Below are positions 1 to 8,430 of a stretch of DNA of 64,000 bases, in pieces; the stretch's first letter is position 1, and each line of letters starts with the position of its first letter. The translations under genes and the position numbers were made by a program. The notes under the pieces are model-generated. The model saw only the letters and a program-made list of their open reading frames with translations, did no database searches and was not told where the DNA came from. The DNA is from JACVRU01 sp040902725 (GTDB lineage Bacteria > Actinomycetota > Thermoleophilia > Gaiellales > Gaiellaceae): positions 1 through 64,000 of the forward strand of contig JBBDWU010000028.1 of the NCBI GenBank assembly GCA_040902725.1, given 5' to 3'.

Positions 1-50
1 CCGACGGACTTCGCCACCGCCGAGCCGGTCCCTTCATAGAGTTAGAGGTT

Positions 51-461
51 CTAAGTGCTCACCTTGGCCTGGCGCTTCTGCCACAGCCGGTAGGTCAGGC
101 GGTCCATCAGGTAGCTGAAGGGGATGAAGATCAGCAGGAGCTGCAGCGTGATCAGGAGGTTGGCGACCGCCGAGGTCTCGCGGTCGATCAGCGAGATGAA
201 GATGTACATCAGGGGGGCGAAGAGGGCGGCCCGCTTGAGGACGCGGCGCCAGGAGGGGGGCCGGACTCCCCGCGGCTGGCGCTGAGGCCGGCCGCCTTTC
301 GTCTTGGCCTGCGTTCGGGAGGTCTTGGCCGGCGCCCGCGCGGGCAGGATCTCCTCGACCTCCTCCGGCGGAAGCTCGCGCCCCTCCGAGTCGACGTAGA
401 CCTCCTCCCACTCGTGCCGGAGCTCCTTGAGCCGCCGCTTCCGCTGCTTGCGAGTGGGCAC
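51..461 (-). CDS. Small hypothetical membrane protein
   Basis: A 136-residue protein I do not recognise. The first ~75 residues are very basic and charged (Lys/Arg-rich start, an acidic stretch at about 18-38, then an Arg/Pro/Lys-rich linker). Two hydrophobic segments follow at about 78-92 and 98-118, with a basic tail. This suggests a bitopic or hairpin membrane protein with a cytoplasmic basic domain. The start is GTG, preceded at leaderless spacing by TAGGCT, which overlaps the hutI stop codon, so it is probably expressed independently of the hut operon. The 50 bases downstream, to the window edge, show nothing I can name. Confidence 0.6.
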   Translation of the reverse strand: MPTRKQRKRRLKELRHEWEEVYVDSEGRELPPEEVEEILPARAPAKTSRTQAKTKGGRPQRQPRGVRPPSWRRVLKRAALFAPLMYIFISLIDRETSAVANLLITLQLLLIFIPFSYLMDRLTYRLWQKRQAKVST

Positions 462-473
462 GCGTCTAGCCTA
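462..473 (-). promoter_or_regulatory. Leaderless -10 element of the small membrane protein
   Basis: TAGGCT (468-473 on the minus strand) is followed by six bases and then the GTG start at 461. The first base pair of the hexamer lies in the hutI stop codon. Confidence 0.45.
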
Positions 474-1701
474 ACCGGGCGATCTGGCCGCCGACGATGA
501 CGGTCTGGACGAGGTCGCCGCCCAGGTGGTACGCGAGATGGCGCCAGTCCGGTGCGTTCAGGAGCAGGACGTCCGCGGCGTAGCCCGGCCTCAGCCTCCC
601 GATCGAGTCGGCGCGTCCGAGGACGTGCGCGGCGTTGACGGTGCACGCCGCGAGCGACTCCGCCGGCCCCAGTCCGAGCTGGGTGGCCGCGAGCGAGCAG
701 ACCAGCGGCAGGCTCTCGCAGAAGGCGCTGCCGGGATTGAAGTCGGTCGCCAGGGCGACGGCCGCGCCCGCGTCGACCAGCGCGCGCGCCGGCGGCATCG
801 GCCGGCCGAGGAAGAGGGCACTCGCCGGGAGCAGGACGCCGGTCACGTCCGCGGCCGCGAGCGCCAACACTCCGCCCGCCCCGGTCGCTTCCAGGTGGTC
901 GACCGATCTCGCGCCGAGCTCGATCGCGAGCGGCACGGCTCCGGATTCCGTGAACTGGTCGCCGTGCAGGCGAAGCGCGAGGCCCGCCGCTGCGCACGCT
1001 TCCAGATAGCGCCGTGCCTGCGCGGTGTCGAAGGCACCCCGCTCCAGGAAGACGTCGGCGGCCTCGGCGATGGCAGCGGCCTCGGGCAGGACTTCGGTCA
1101 GCGCGAAATCGAGGTACGCGTCCGCGTCGGGGAACTCCGGCGGCACCGAGTGGGCGCCAAGCCAGGTCGGGATGCCGCCGGCGGCCGCGATCGCCCTGAG
1201 CGAGGCCAGCTCGGTGTCCTTGTCGAGCCCGTAGCCCGACTTCCCCTCCCAGGTCGTGGTGCCGTGGCGCAGCATCCAGCCCCGGTGCCGGTCGACCGCG
1301 CGCGCGAGCGCATCCTCCCCGGCCTCGCGCGTCGCCCGTACTGTCGCGAGAATCCCGCCACCCGCCGCGTGCTGCTCCTCGTACGAGGCCCCGGCGGCAC
1401 GCAGGGAGAACTCCTCCACGCGGTCGCCCCCAAACGCGGGATGGGTGTGGCAGTCGACCAGGCCCGGGACCGCGCAGAGGCCGCGCCCGTCGAGCTCCTG
1501 GACGTCACCGTCGAGCGGCGGAAGATCCCGCATCCGGCCGACCGCCGTGACCAGCCCGCCCTCGCAGAGGAGGTAGGCATGATCGAGCCAGTCCAGGTCC
1601 GCGAGCGCGTGCCCGCGGAGCGGGGCGTCCGTGCCGGCTGGGCTGACGAGCTGCGCCAGGTCGCGGACCAGCAGCCGGCGCCCGGCGCTCTCAGCCGTCA
1701 C
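466..1701 (-). CDS. hutI: Imidazolonepropionase
   Basis: Third enzyme of histidine degradation, hydrolysing 4-imidazolone-5-propanoate to N-formimino-L-glutamate in the cytoplasm. The 411 residues match the usual family length. The amidohydrolase metal motif VDCHTHPAFGG places His85 and His87. Other family marks are GKSGYGLD (153-160), LHGDQ (His246), DHLE (His269) and ATDFNPG (Asp320). The GTG start at 1701 overlaps the hutU stop by four bases (GTGA), so translation is probably coupled. A longer reading of the frame would run far into hutU and is Arg/Ala-rich shadow sequence. Confidence 0.95.
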   Translation of the reverse strand: MTAESAGRRLLVRDLAQLVSPAGTDAPLRGHALADLDWLDHAYLLCEGGLVTAVGRMRDLPPLDGDVQELDGRGLCAVPGLVDCHTHPAFGGDRVEEFSLRAAGASYEEQHAAGGGILATVRATREAGEDALARAVDRHRGWMLRHGTTTWEGKSGYGLDKDTELASLRAIAAAGGIPTWLGAHSVPPEFPDADAYLDFALTEVLPEAAAIAEAADVFLERGAFDTAQARRYLEACAAAGLALRLHGDQFTESGAVPLAIELGARSVDHLEATGAGGVLALAAADVTGVLLPASALFLGRPMPPARALVDAGAAVALATDFNPGSAFCESLPLVCSLAATQLGLGPAESLAACTVNAAHVLGRADSIGRLRPGYAADVLLLNAPDWRHLAYHLGGDLVQTVIVGGQIARLG

Positions 1702-3392
1702 GTCAGCGGTTCGAGGCCGTGCTCGGCCGCCGCGTCGCGCGCGTCCTCGTAGCCCGCGTCGAGGTGGCGCAGGACGCCGATTCCGGGATCGGTCGTCAGC
1801 ACCCGCTCGAGCCGCTCGGCGGTGTCGTCGGTGCCGTCGGCGAGCACCACCATGCCGGCGTGGATCGAGTTGCCGATGCCCACCCCGCCGCCGTGGTGCA
1901 CGCTCACCCACGTTGCCCCGGCGGCGACGTTGAGCAGCGCGTTCAGGATCGGCCAGTCCGCGATCGCGTCGGAGCCGTCCCGCATCGCCTCGGTCTCGCG
2001 GTAAGGCGAGGCGACCGAGCCCGCGTCGAGGTGGTCGCGGCCGATCACGACGGGCGCCTTGACCTGCCCCGAGCGGACGAGCTCGTTGATCGCGAGCCCG
2101 GCCTTCGCGCGGTCGCCGAGCCCGAGCCAGCAGATCCGCGCGGGCAGCCCCTGGAAGGCCACCCGCTCGGGCGCGAGCTCGAGCCACCGCTGGAGCAGCC
2201 GGTCGTGCGGGAATAGCTCCCGTAGCGCGGCGTCGATGACGGCGATGTCGGCCGGGTCGCCCGACAGCGCCGCCCAGCGGAAGGGCCCGATCCCACGGCA
2301 GAAAAGCGGCCGGATATAGGCCGGGACGAAGCCCGGGTATGAGAACGCCTCCTCTACGCCCGCCTCATGCGCCTCCCCCCTGAGGTTGTTGCCGTAGTCG
2401 AAGAGGTAGCTGCCGCCGCGGCCGAGGCCAAGGAGCCCTGACACATGTGTCGCAATGCTGGCACGGGCTCGTGACAGGTACTCGTCCGGAGCGGACGAGC
2501 GGAGGGCCGCCGCAGCCTCCACCGAGAGGCCGGAGGGGATGTAGCCGTTCAGCGGGTCGTGCGCCGCGGTCTGGTCGGTGACGAGGTCGAAGTGCTCGCC
2601 GCGCCGCGCGAGCTCGGGGACGACGTCGGCCGCGTTGCCGAGCAGCCCGATCGAGAGCGGCCGTCGTTCCGCGGCGGCCTCGCGCACGCGCGCGAGCGCA
2701 TCGTCGAGCGACTCGGTCGCCTCGTCGAGGTAGCCCGTCGCGAGGCGGCGCTCGATCCGGCTCGGATCCACCTCGACGCAGAGCGCCACTGCGCCGGCGA
2801 GCGTGGCCGCCAGCGGCTGCGCGCCGCCCATGCCGCCCAGGCCGGCGGTCAGGATCGTGCGGCCGCGCAGATCGGGCGAGCCGAAGTGCAGCTCGCCAGC
2901 GGCGGCGAAGGTCTGATAGGTGCCCTGCAGGATCCCCTGCGTGCCGATGTAGATCCAGCTGCCGGCCGTCATCTGGCCGAACATCGTCAGCCCGAGCGCC
3001 TCGAGCCGTCGGAACTCCTCCCAGGTCGCCCAGCGGGGAACCAGCAGCGAGTTCGCGATCAGGACGCGGGGCGCCCCGGCGTGCGTCGTGAAGACGCCGA
3101 CGGGCTTGCCGCTCTGGACGAGGAGCGTCTCGTCGTCGCCGAGCGTGAGCAGCGCGCGCACGATCGCGCGCAGGCACTCGTGGTTGCGGGCCGCCTTGCC
3201 CGAGCCGCCGTAGACGACGAGCTCCTCGGGCCGCTCCGCGACCTCGGCGTCGAGATTGTTGAGCAGCATCCGCAGCGGGGCCTCCGTCTGCCAGGAGCGC
3301 GCATTCAGCTCGGCGCCGCGCGGCGCCCGGATGCGGGAAAGGTCGCCGCAGAGCTCCTCCACGCGCGCCTCGAGGTCGGCCGCGACACTCAC
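1698..3392 (-). CDS. hutU: Urocanate hydratase
   Basis: Urocanase converts urocanate to 4-imidazolone-5-propanoate using tightly bound NAD+ as electrophile. At 564 residues it is full length. The N-terminal YGGSGKAARNHE, the FGQMTAGSW-IGTQGI region and the glycine-rich GLGGMGGAQPLAATLAG are classic urocanase signatures. The GTG start overlaps the hutH stop by GTGA, and its own stop overlaps the hutI start in the same way, so hutH-hutU-hutI read as one coupled unit. Confidence 0.96.
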   Translation of the reverse strand: MSVAADLEARVEELCGDLSRIRAPRGAELNARSWQTEAPLRMLLNNLDAEVAERPEELVVYGGSGKAARNHECLRAIVRALLTLGDDETLLVQSGKPVGVFTTHAGAPRVLIANSLLVPRWATWEEFRRLEALGLTMFGQMTAGSWIYIGTQGILQGTYQTFAAAGELHFGSPDLRGRTILTAGLGGMGGAQPLAATLAGAVALCVEVDPSRIERRLATGYLDEATESLDDALARVREAAAERRPLSIGLLGNAADVVPELARRGEHFDLVTDQTAAHDPLNGYIPSGLSVEAAAALRSSAPDEYLSRARASIATHVSGLLGLGRGGSYLFDYGNNLRGEAHEAGVEEAFSYPGFVPAYIRPLFCRGIGPFRWAALSGDPADIAVIDAALRELFPHDRLLQRWLELAPERVAFQGLPARICWLGLGDRAKAGLAINELVRSGQVKAPVVIGRDHLDAGSVASPYRETEAMRDGSDAIADWPILNALLNVAAGATWVSVHHGGGVGIGNSIHAGMVVLADGTDDTAERLERVLTTDPGIGVLRHLDAGYEDARDAAAEHGLEPLT

Positions 3393-4933
3393 AGCAGCGC
3401 TCCGACCTCGCTCTCGACCGCGGCGAGCAGGGAACCGTCGCGGATCGAGGCGGCGACGCGCTCGATGTCGGCCGAGAGTGGCCGGTCGTCGCCGAGCCGG
3501 GGCGAGAGCTCGCGCACGAAGGCGCGCGTCGCGCGGACGCCCGCCCCGGGCTCGAGCGGCGCGAGGAACTCGACGCCCTGCGCTCCCGCCAGCAGCTCGA
3601 TCGCCAGCCCGAGCTCGGCGTTGGCGAGCACCTGCCAGGCCTTCAGGCCGGCGGTGTTGCCCATCGATACGTGGTCCTCCTGCCCCGCGCTCGTGGGGAT
3701 GGAGTCGACGGAGGCGGGGTGCGCAAGCACCTTGTTCTCGCTGACGAGGGACGCGGCGACGTACTGGGGGATCATGAAGCCCGAGTTGAGGCCGCCGTTC
3801 GAGGTCAGGAAGGGCGGGAGCCCCCCGGAGAGGGTCGGATTGACGAGCCGCTCGACGCGGCGCTCGGAGATGTTGGCGAGCTCGGCGACGGCCATCGCGA
3901 GCGCATCGAGCGCGAAGGCGAGTGGCTGCCCGTGGAAATTGCCGTTCGAAACGAGCAGGCCCTCCTCCACCAGCACGAGCGGGTTGTCGGTGGCCGCGTT
4001 CAGCTCGGTCTCGACCGTGTAGGCGACGTAGTCGAGGAGGTCGCGCGTCGCGCCGTGCACCTGCGGCGCGCAGCGCAGCGAGTAGGCGTCCTGCACCTTG
4101 TCGCACCACCGGTGCGCTTCGTTGATGGCCGAGTCCTCGAGCAGACGGAGAACGTTCGCCGCCGAGTCGGCCTGGCCCTTGAGGCCCCGCAGCTCCTGGA
4201 TGGTCGGATGGAAGCTCGTGCGCGAGCCCTGGAGCGCCTCGAGCGACAGCGCGCAGGCGAGATCGGCCGCCTTCGCGAGCCGCCGGGCCCGGATCAGGCC
4301 GAGCGCGCCGAACGCGGCCATGAACTGCGTGCCGTTGACGAGCGAGAGCCCTTCCTTCGCGCGCAGCTCGATAGGCTCGAGGCCGACGCGCGCGAGCGCA
4401 TCCCCGCCGGCCAGCAGCTCGCCCTCCACCCGCGCCTCGCCTTCGCCGACGAGCGGGAGAGCTAGGTGAGCGAGCGGTGCCAGATCGCCGCTCGCACCCA
4501 CGGAGCCGCGGCTGGGGACGACCGGCAGCACGCCCCGGTTGAGACACTCGACGAGCAGCTCGACCGTCTCGACGCGCGCTCCCGAGCAGCCCTTGGCCAG
4601 CGCGTTGGCGCGCAGAAGCATCGCGGCGCGGACGATCTCGTCGGGGTAGGGCTCCCCGACGCCGCACGCGTGCGAGCGGAGCAGCCGCAGCTGCAGCTCC
4701 TGCGTCAGCTCCTCGGGGATCGCCATGTTCACGAACCTTCCGAAGCCCGTGTTGATGCCGTAGGTGTGCTCCCGGTCGCCGTGCGCCGCCGCAACCACGA
4801 CCTCGCGCGCCGCGCGCATGCGCTCGCGGGCGCTCTCGGTGAGCGCGGCGGAGGAGCCCCCGACGGCGACGCTCCAGACGTGGTCGGCCGTCAGGTCGTC
4901 GCCGCTCAGCGCCACGGCCGTCTGCTGGGCCAT
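3389..4933 (-). CDS. hutH: Histidine ammonia-lyase
   Basis: Deaminates L-histidine to trans-urocanate, the entry step of the pathway. The protein has 514 residues. The Ala147-Ser148-Gly149 triplet in GSVGASGDLAPLAH is the tripeptide that cyclises to the MIO electrophile, and HTYGINTGFG near residue 60 is the conserved active-site loop. A perfect leaderless-type promoter (TACACT, six bases, ATG) lies in the 19-bp gap after ftcD, so hutHUI may be transcribed separately from ftcD as well as by read-through. Confidence 0.97.
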   Translation of the reverse strand: MAQQTAVALSGDDLTADHVWSVAVGGSSAALTESARERMRAAREVVVAAAHGDREHTYGINTGFGRFVNMAIPEELTQELQLRLLRSHACGVGEPYPDEIVRAAMLLRANALAKGCSGARVETVELLVECLNRGVLPVVPSRGSVGASGDLAPLAHLALPLVGEGEARVEGELLAGGDALARVGLEPIELRAKEGLSLVNGTQFMAAFGALGLIRARRLAKAADLACALSLEALQGSRTSFHPTIQELRGLKGQADSAANVLRLLEDSAINEAHRWCDKVQDAYSLRCAPQVHGATRDLLDYVAYTVETELNAATDNPLVLVEEGLLVSNGNFHGQPLAFALDALAMAVAELANISERRVERLVNPTLSGGLPPFLTSNGGLNSGFMIPQYVAASLVSENKVLAHPASVDSIPTSAGQEDHVSMGNTAGLKAWQVLANAELGLAIELLAGAQGVEFLAPLEPGAGVRATRAFVRELSPRLGDDRPLSADIERVAASIRDGSLLAAVESEVGALL

Positions 4934-4945
4934 GGGGCCAGTGTA
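4934..4945 (-). promoter_or_regulatory. Leaderless -10 element of hutH
   Basis: TACACT at 4940-4945 (minus strand) is separated by six bases from the hutH ATG and lies in the 19-bp ftcD-hutH gap. Confidence 0.5.
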
Positions 4946-4952
4946 CGACTGC

Positions 4953-5837
4953 TCAGCGATCGAGGAGCCGAAGCTCGAGGACGTGCGAGGCGTCGAAGCC
5001 GTCGATCCTGAGCAAGGCTCCGGCAGCCGCCACCGCGGCGCCTGCGGGCATCAGGCCGACGAGCTCGGCTCCCTCGACCGACGCGCCGCGCGCTTCGGCC
5101 TCGACCTCGATCCGCGCCACGAGCTCGTGCAGGGCGGCCGCCTCGTAGTCCTCGACGTTCATGCTCACCTGAACGCGGCCGGCGCTCGGCAGGTCGAGGC
5201 CGAGGGCGCGAACGCCCGAGTAGCCGCCGTCGGTCTCGCGCACGAGCGCGGCGATCTCGCGGGCGACGGCGACGTCGGCGCCGCGGAGGTTCACGTTGAA
5301 GGCGATCAGCGGGCGGCGGGCGCCGACCAGGACGCCCCCGGCCCGGTCGTCGAGCCACGGCGGCCCGTAGTCCGGCCTGAGCTCGCCCGTGTCCAGCCGG
5401 CGCTGCAGCTCCTGGGTGCCGCCCTTGCGGAAGTGGGCCGGGCGGCTGCCGTCCCCGACCTCGGCGTAGAAGAACACAGGCAGCCCGAGCTCGGCCGCGA
5501 TGCGCTTGCCGACGAGGCGCGCGACGCGGACGGCGCGGCGCATGTGCTCGGGCTTCAGCGGGACGACGGGGACGACGTCGGCGGCGCCGATCCGCGGGTG
5601 AGCGCCCTCGTGCCGGCGCAGGTCGATCCGCTCCTTGGCGCAGGCGACGCCGGCGACCAGAGCCTCCTCGAGCCCCTGCTCGTCCCCCACCAGCGTGAAG
5701 ACCGAGCGGTTGTGGTCGGGATCGGAGTGGACGTCGAGCAGGTCGGCGTGCTCTGCGAGCGCCGCCGCGAGCGCGTCGATCGTGGCCCGATCGCGTCCCT
5801 CGGAGAAGTTCGGGACGGACTCGAGGGGCAGCTCCAT
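4953..5837 (-). CDS. ftcD: Glutamate formimidoyltransferase
   Basis: Moves the formimino group of N-formiminoglutamate to tetrahydrofolate, giving glutamate and 5-formimino-THF. This is the last hut step in organisms that lack formiminoglutamase. At 294 residues it corresponds to the transferase half of FtcD only. It begins with the conserved ESVPNFSEGRD and carries DPDHNRSVFTLVG and the GAHPRIGAADVVP loop. The cyclodeaminase half is absent and no separate gene for it lies in this window. It is the first gene of the operon, 19 bp ahead of hutH, with its own promoter-like TAGAGT. Confidence 0.92.
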   Translation of the reverse strand: MELPLESVPNFSEGRDRATIDALAAALAEHADLLDVHSDPDHNRSVFTLVGDEQGLEEALVAGVACAKERIDLRRHEGAHPRIGAADVVPVVPLKPEHMRRAVRVARLVGKRIAAELGLPVFFYAEVGDGSRPAHFRKGGTQELQRRLDTGELRPDYGPPWLDDRAGGVLVGARRPLIAFNVNLRGADVAVAREIAALVRETDGGYSGVRALGLDLPSAGRVQVSMNVEDYEAAALHELVARIEVEAEARGASVEGAELVGLMPAGAAVAAAGALLRIDGFDASHVLELRLLDR

Positions 5838-5850
5838 CGCGCGTACTCTA
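5838..5850 (-). promoter_or_regulatory. Leaderless -10 element of ftcD
   Basis: TAGAGT at 5845-5850 (minus strand) lies seven bases from the ftcD ATG. It overlaps a plus-strand TACTCT that faces the 18-codon reading frame at 5858. Confidence 0.5.
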
Positions 5851-5857
5851 GGACGCG

Positions 5858-5914
5858 GTGAAGGAGTACTACGACGCGCGCGCGCCGGAGTACGACGTGG
5901 CCGTCGCCTCGTGA
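5858..5914 (+). pseudogene. 18-codon methyltransferase-like N-terminal remnant, coupled to the glycosylase gene
   Basis: The reading frame GTG-AAG-GAG-TAC-TAC encodes VKEYYDARAPEYDVAVAS and then stops. The first 13 residues look like the start of a class I SAM-dependent methyltransferase, a family that often opens with a YYDARAPEYD-like segment, but the rest of such an enzyme is missing. A -10-like TACTCT (5844-5849) lies eight bases before the GTG. The stop overlaps the next start as GTGA. I infer a deletion that left promoter, start and first codons in place. A deliberate short leader frame is the alternative. Confidence 0.4.
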
Positions 5915-6513
5915 CCCGACGCCGCTCCGCCTATCGCTCCCTGCGGTCGCTGCAACGGGACAACCGCGTCTGCCGCGCGTGCCTCGAGGCGGGCTATCCG
6001 CTCGAGTCGCTGCCCGTGCTCGAGGGGCACGAAGGCCAGCGCGCGTACCTGTTCGGACAGGCCCCGGGCGTGCTCGAAGGCGCGGAGCGACGGCCCTGGC
6101 GGGGCCGAGCCGGCCAGACGCTACGCCGGTGGCTCGAGCTCGACGAGGACGAGTTCTACGCCGCGTTCTACTGCGCGTCGGTGACGCGCTGTTATCCCGG
6201 CCGGCCGGCGATCGGCCGCGGCGACCGCACCCCTACGCCGGTGGAGCAGGGGCTCTGCGCGTTCTGGCGCGAGTGGGAGCTCCGTCTTCTTCGGCCGCGG
6301 CTGATCGTCTCCGTGGGCGGACTGGCCGCCCGCCTGCTGCTCGGGATCCGGCGGCTGGACGAGTGCGTCGGCGAGCGGCGCGAATGGGGCGATGCGGTCG
6401 CGGTGGCACTGCCGCATCCGTCCGGCGCGAGCGGCTGGCTCAACGACCCGGCGAACCGGCGGCTGCTCGACCGGGCGACGGCCCTCGTGCGCGAGGAGCT
6501 GACCCACCTCTGA
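5911..6513 (+). CDS. Uracil-DNA glycosylase family protein (Fe-S, family 4/5-like)
   Basis: Predicted to excise uracil from deaminated DNA as the first base-excision step. The 200-residue protein has the GQAPG motif at 49-53 (uracil-binding, water-activating loop) and HPSG at 169-172. Four cysteines at 21, 24, 94 and 116 sit in the CxxC, RCYPG and LC contexts that bind a 4Fe-4S cluster in family 4 and 5 enzymes. The GTG start at 5911 overlaps the preceding 18-codon frame as GTGA. The Asp/Glu usually seen in the first motif (GEAPG) is Gln here, which leaves its exact family open. Confidence 0.8.
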   Translation: MTRRRSAYRSLRSLQRDNRVCRACLEAGYPLESLPVLEGHEGQRAYLFGQAPGVLEGAERRPWRGRAGQTLRRWLELDEDEFYAAFYCASVTRCYPGRPAIGRGDRTPTPVEQGLCAFWREWELRLLRPRLIVSVGGLAARLLLGIRRLDECVGERREWGDAVAVALPHPSGASGWLNDPANRRLLDRATALVREELTHL

Positions 6514-6517
6514 TCGA

Positions 6518-6530
6518 TACATTTCGATCA
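6518..6530 (+). promoter_or_regulatory. Leaderless -10 element of ABC exporter half 1
   Basis: TACATT at 6518-6523 is separated by seven bases from the ATG at 6531, immediately after the glycosylase stop. Confidence 0.4.
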
Positions 6531-8306
6531 ATGGACGAGCACGTCCCCTACCGCCGCACCTTCGTGCGGCTGCTCGGCTTCTTGCGCCCCTACCGGTGGT
6601 CGCTGGCGGCTTCCGTGGTGCTCGCGGTGGCTTCGCAGGGCACCGCGATCGCGCTGATCTGGGTCACCGGCGCGGTCATCGACGAGGCGATCCGCCCTCG
6701 CGACGAGGACGTGCTCTGGATCTTCATCACGGTGGTCTCCGTCCTCGGGATCGGCCGCGCCGCGCTCATGATGGGTCGCCGCTTCATCTCCGGCAGGCAA
6801 GCGCTCGGGGTCGAGTTTGACCTGCGGAACGCCCTCTACGCGCACCTTCTCCGCCTCTCGTTCCGCTTCTACGACCGGCACCAGACGGGCCAGCTGATGT
6901 CCCGGGCGACCGTCGACCTCCAGACCGTCCGCTTCTTCTTGGGCTACGGGCTCATCTTCTTCTTCCAGCACGTGCTGACGATCATCGGCGTCACCGCCGT
7001 GATGCTCGTGCTGGAGTGGCGGCTGGCGCTCGTCGCGCTCACGATCACGCCGCTGCTGGTCGCGCTCGCCTACCGGTACAGCCAGGTCTCCCACCCCGTG
7101 TTGCGCGAGGTTCAGCAGAAGATGGCCGACGTCGCGACCGTCGCCGAGGAGAACATCGTGGGCGTCCACGTCGTCAAGGCGTTCGCGCGCGAGGAGCAGG
7201 AGCAGCGGAAATTCGAGCGCGCGTCGGAGTCGGTTTTCGGCCAGAGCATCCTCGCGAACCGCCAGCGCGCGATCTACGTGCCGCTGCTCTCGTTCGTCCC
7301 GCTGCTCGCCCAGGGTGCCGTCCTGCTGGTCGGCGGCTGGATGGTGGTGAACGACGCCCTCAGCGTGGGCCAGTTCTTCGCGTTCAACCTCTTCGTGACG
7401 ATGCTGATCATGCCGCTCCGCATGCTCGGGATGTGGATCGGGCAGGCGCAGCGGGCTACGGCGTCGGGCGAGCGGATCTTCGAGATTCTCGACGAGGAGG
7501 TCGAGATCCGCGACCGGCCGGACGCGCGGGAGCTGCCGGCGGGGCCCGGGCGAATCGCCTTCGAGGGAGTCGAGTTCACGTACGGCGACGGCGAACCGGT
7601 GCTGCGCGGGATCGACCTCGAGGTCGAGCCGGGACGCACGGTGGCGCTGATCGGGCACACGGGCTCGGGTAAGACGACGCTCGCCTCGCTCGTGCCGCGC
7701 TTCTACGAGGTCACCGGCGGCGCGGTGACGGTGGACGGCGCCGACGTGCGCAACGTGAAAGTCGCGTCACTGCGGCGCGAGATCGGGATCGTGGCGCAGG
7801 ATCCCTTCCTCTTCTCGGCGACCGTGCGCGAGAACATCGCCTTCGGCGCTCCGTGGGCGACCGACGAGGACGTCGAGCGCGTGGCGCGGCAGGCGCAGGC
7901 CGAGGAGTTCGTGGCCGAGCTGCCCGACGGCTACGACACGCTCGTGGGCGAGCGGGGGATCACGCTCTCGGGCGGGCAACGCCAGCGGCTCGCGATCGCG
8001 CGGGCGCTGATCATGAACCCGAGGATCCTGATCCTCGACGACGCCACCGCGTCGGTCGATGCGACGACCGAGGCGAAGATCCGCCTGGGGCTGCGCGAGG
8101 CGATGCGCGGGCGGACGACGCTGATCATCGCGCACCGGCTCTCGACGCTCGCGCTCGCCGACGAGCTCGTGGTGCTCGACGAGGGCCGGATCGCAGCCCG
8201 CGGCACGCACGACGAGCTGCTGACGTCGAGCGAGGTCTACCGGGAGATCTACGAGCACGGGCTGCTCGAGCGCGAGTTCGCGGAAAGGGTCGAGGCGACG
8301 GCATGA
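6531..8306 (+). CDS. ABC exporter half-transporter, degenerate-site subunit
   Basis: Type IV ABC exporter subunit of 591 residues with six transmembrane helices (about 20-300) followed by one nucleotide-binding domain. Walker A GHTGSGKT is at 375-382, the signature LSGGQ at 479-483, and the switch His at 535. Walker B reads ILILDD, so the catalytic Glu is replaced by Asp504. That is the mark of the non-hydrolytic partner in heterodimeric exporters such as TM287/288 and BmrCD. The next gene supplies the complementary half. The substrate cannot be told from sequence; lipids or drugs are typical for the family. Confidence 0.92.
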   Translation: MDEHVPYRRTFVRLLGFLRPYRWSLAASVVLAVASQGTAIALIWVTGAVIDEAIRPRDEDVLWIFITVVSVLGIGRAALMMGRRFISGRQALGVEFDLRNALYAHLLRLSFRFYDRHQTGQLMSRATVDLQTVRFFLGYGLIFFFQHVLTIIGVTAVMLVLEWRLALVALTITPLLVALAYRYSQVSHPVLREVQQKMADVATVAEENIVGVHVVKAFAREEQEQRKFERASESVFGQSILANRQRAIYVPLLSFVPLLAQGAVLLVGGWMVVNDALSVGQFFAFNLFVTMLIMPLRMLGMWIGQAQRATASGERIFEILDEEVEIRDRPDARELPAGPGRIAFEGVEFTYGDGEPVLRGIDLEVEPGRTVALIGHTGSGKTTLASLVPRFYEVTGGAVTVDGADVRNVKVASLRREIGIVAQDPFLFSATVRENIAFGAPWATDEDVERVARQAQAEEFVAELPDGYDTLVGERGITLSGGQRQRLAIARALIMNPRILILDDATASVDATTEAKIRLGLREAMRGRTTLIIAHRLSTLALADELVVLDEGRIAARGTHDELLTSSEVYREIYEHGLLEREFAERVEATA

Positions 8307-8324
8307 GCGCCCGGCACGCTTTCG

Positions 8325-8420
8325 GTACGGCTCGTCACACACGCGTCACGCCATTCGACCTACGCTCACCGACGAAGGAGGGGGCTACGGGGCCCCCGGA
8401 ACGCGCGTGTACCTCTAGTG
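8325..8420 (+). promoter_or_regulatory. Recurrent ~95-nt intergenic element, copy C (upstream of exporter half 2)
   Basis: Copy C of a three-member family (others at 45427-45520 and 62324-62417). In order: GTACGG, CACGCGT (8340), TACGCT (8361), a purine run GAAGGAGGGGG, a GGGGGC/GCCCCC hairpin, and CGCGTGTACCT (8404). The last block begins exactly 27 nt before the GTG of the downstream gene. TACGCT could be a -10 box that would make a ~60-nt structured leader. Function unknown. Confidence 0.5.
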
Positions 8421-8430
8421 GGGTGGCCGC

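Noticed and set aside
2559..4022. Long plus-strand frames opposite hutU and hutH
   Set aside because: Shadow frames: no recognisable domain, and the opposite strand carries full-length, motif-complete hut enzymes.
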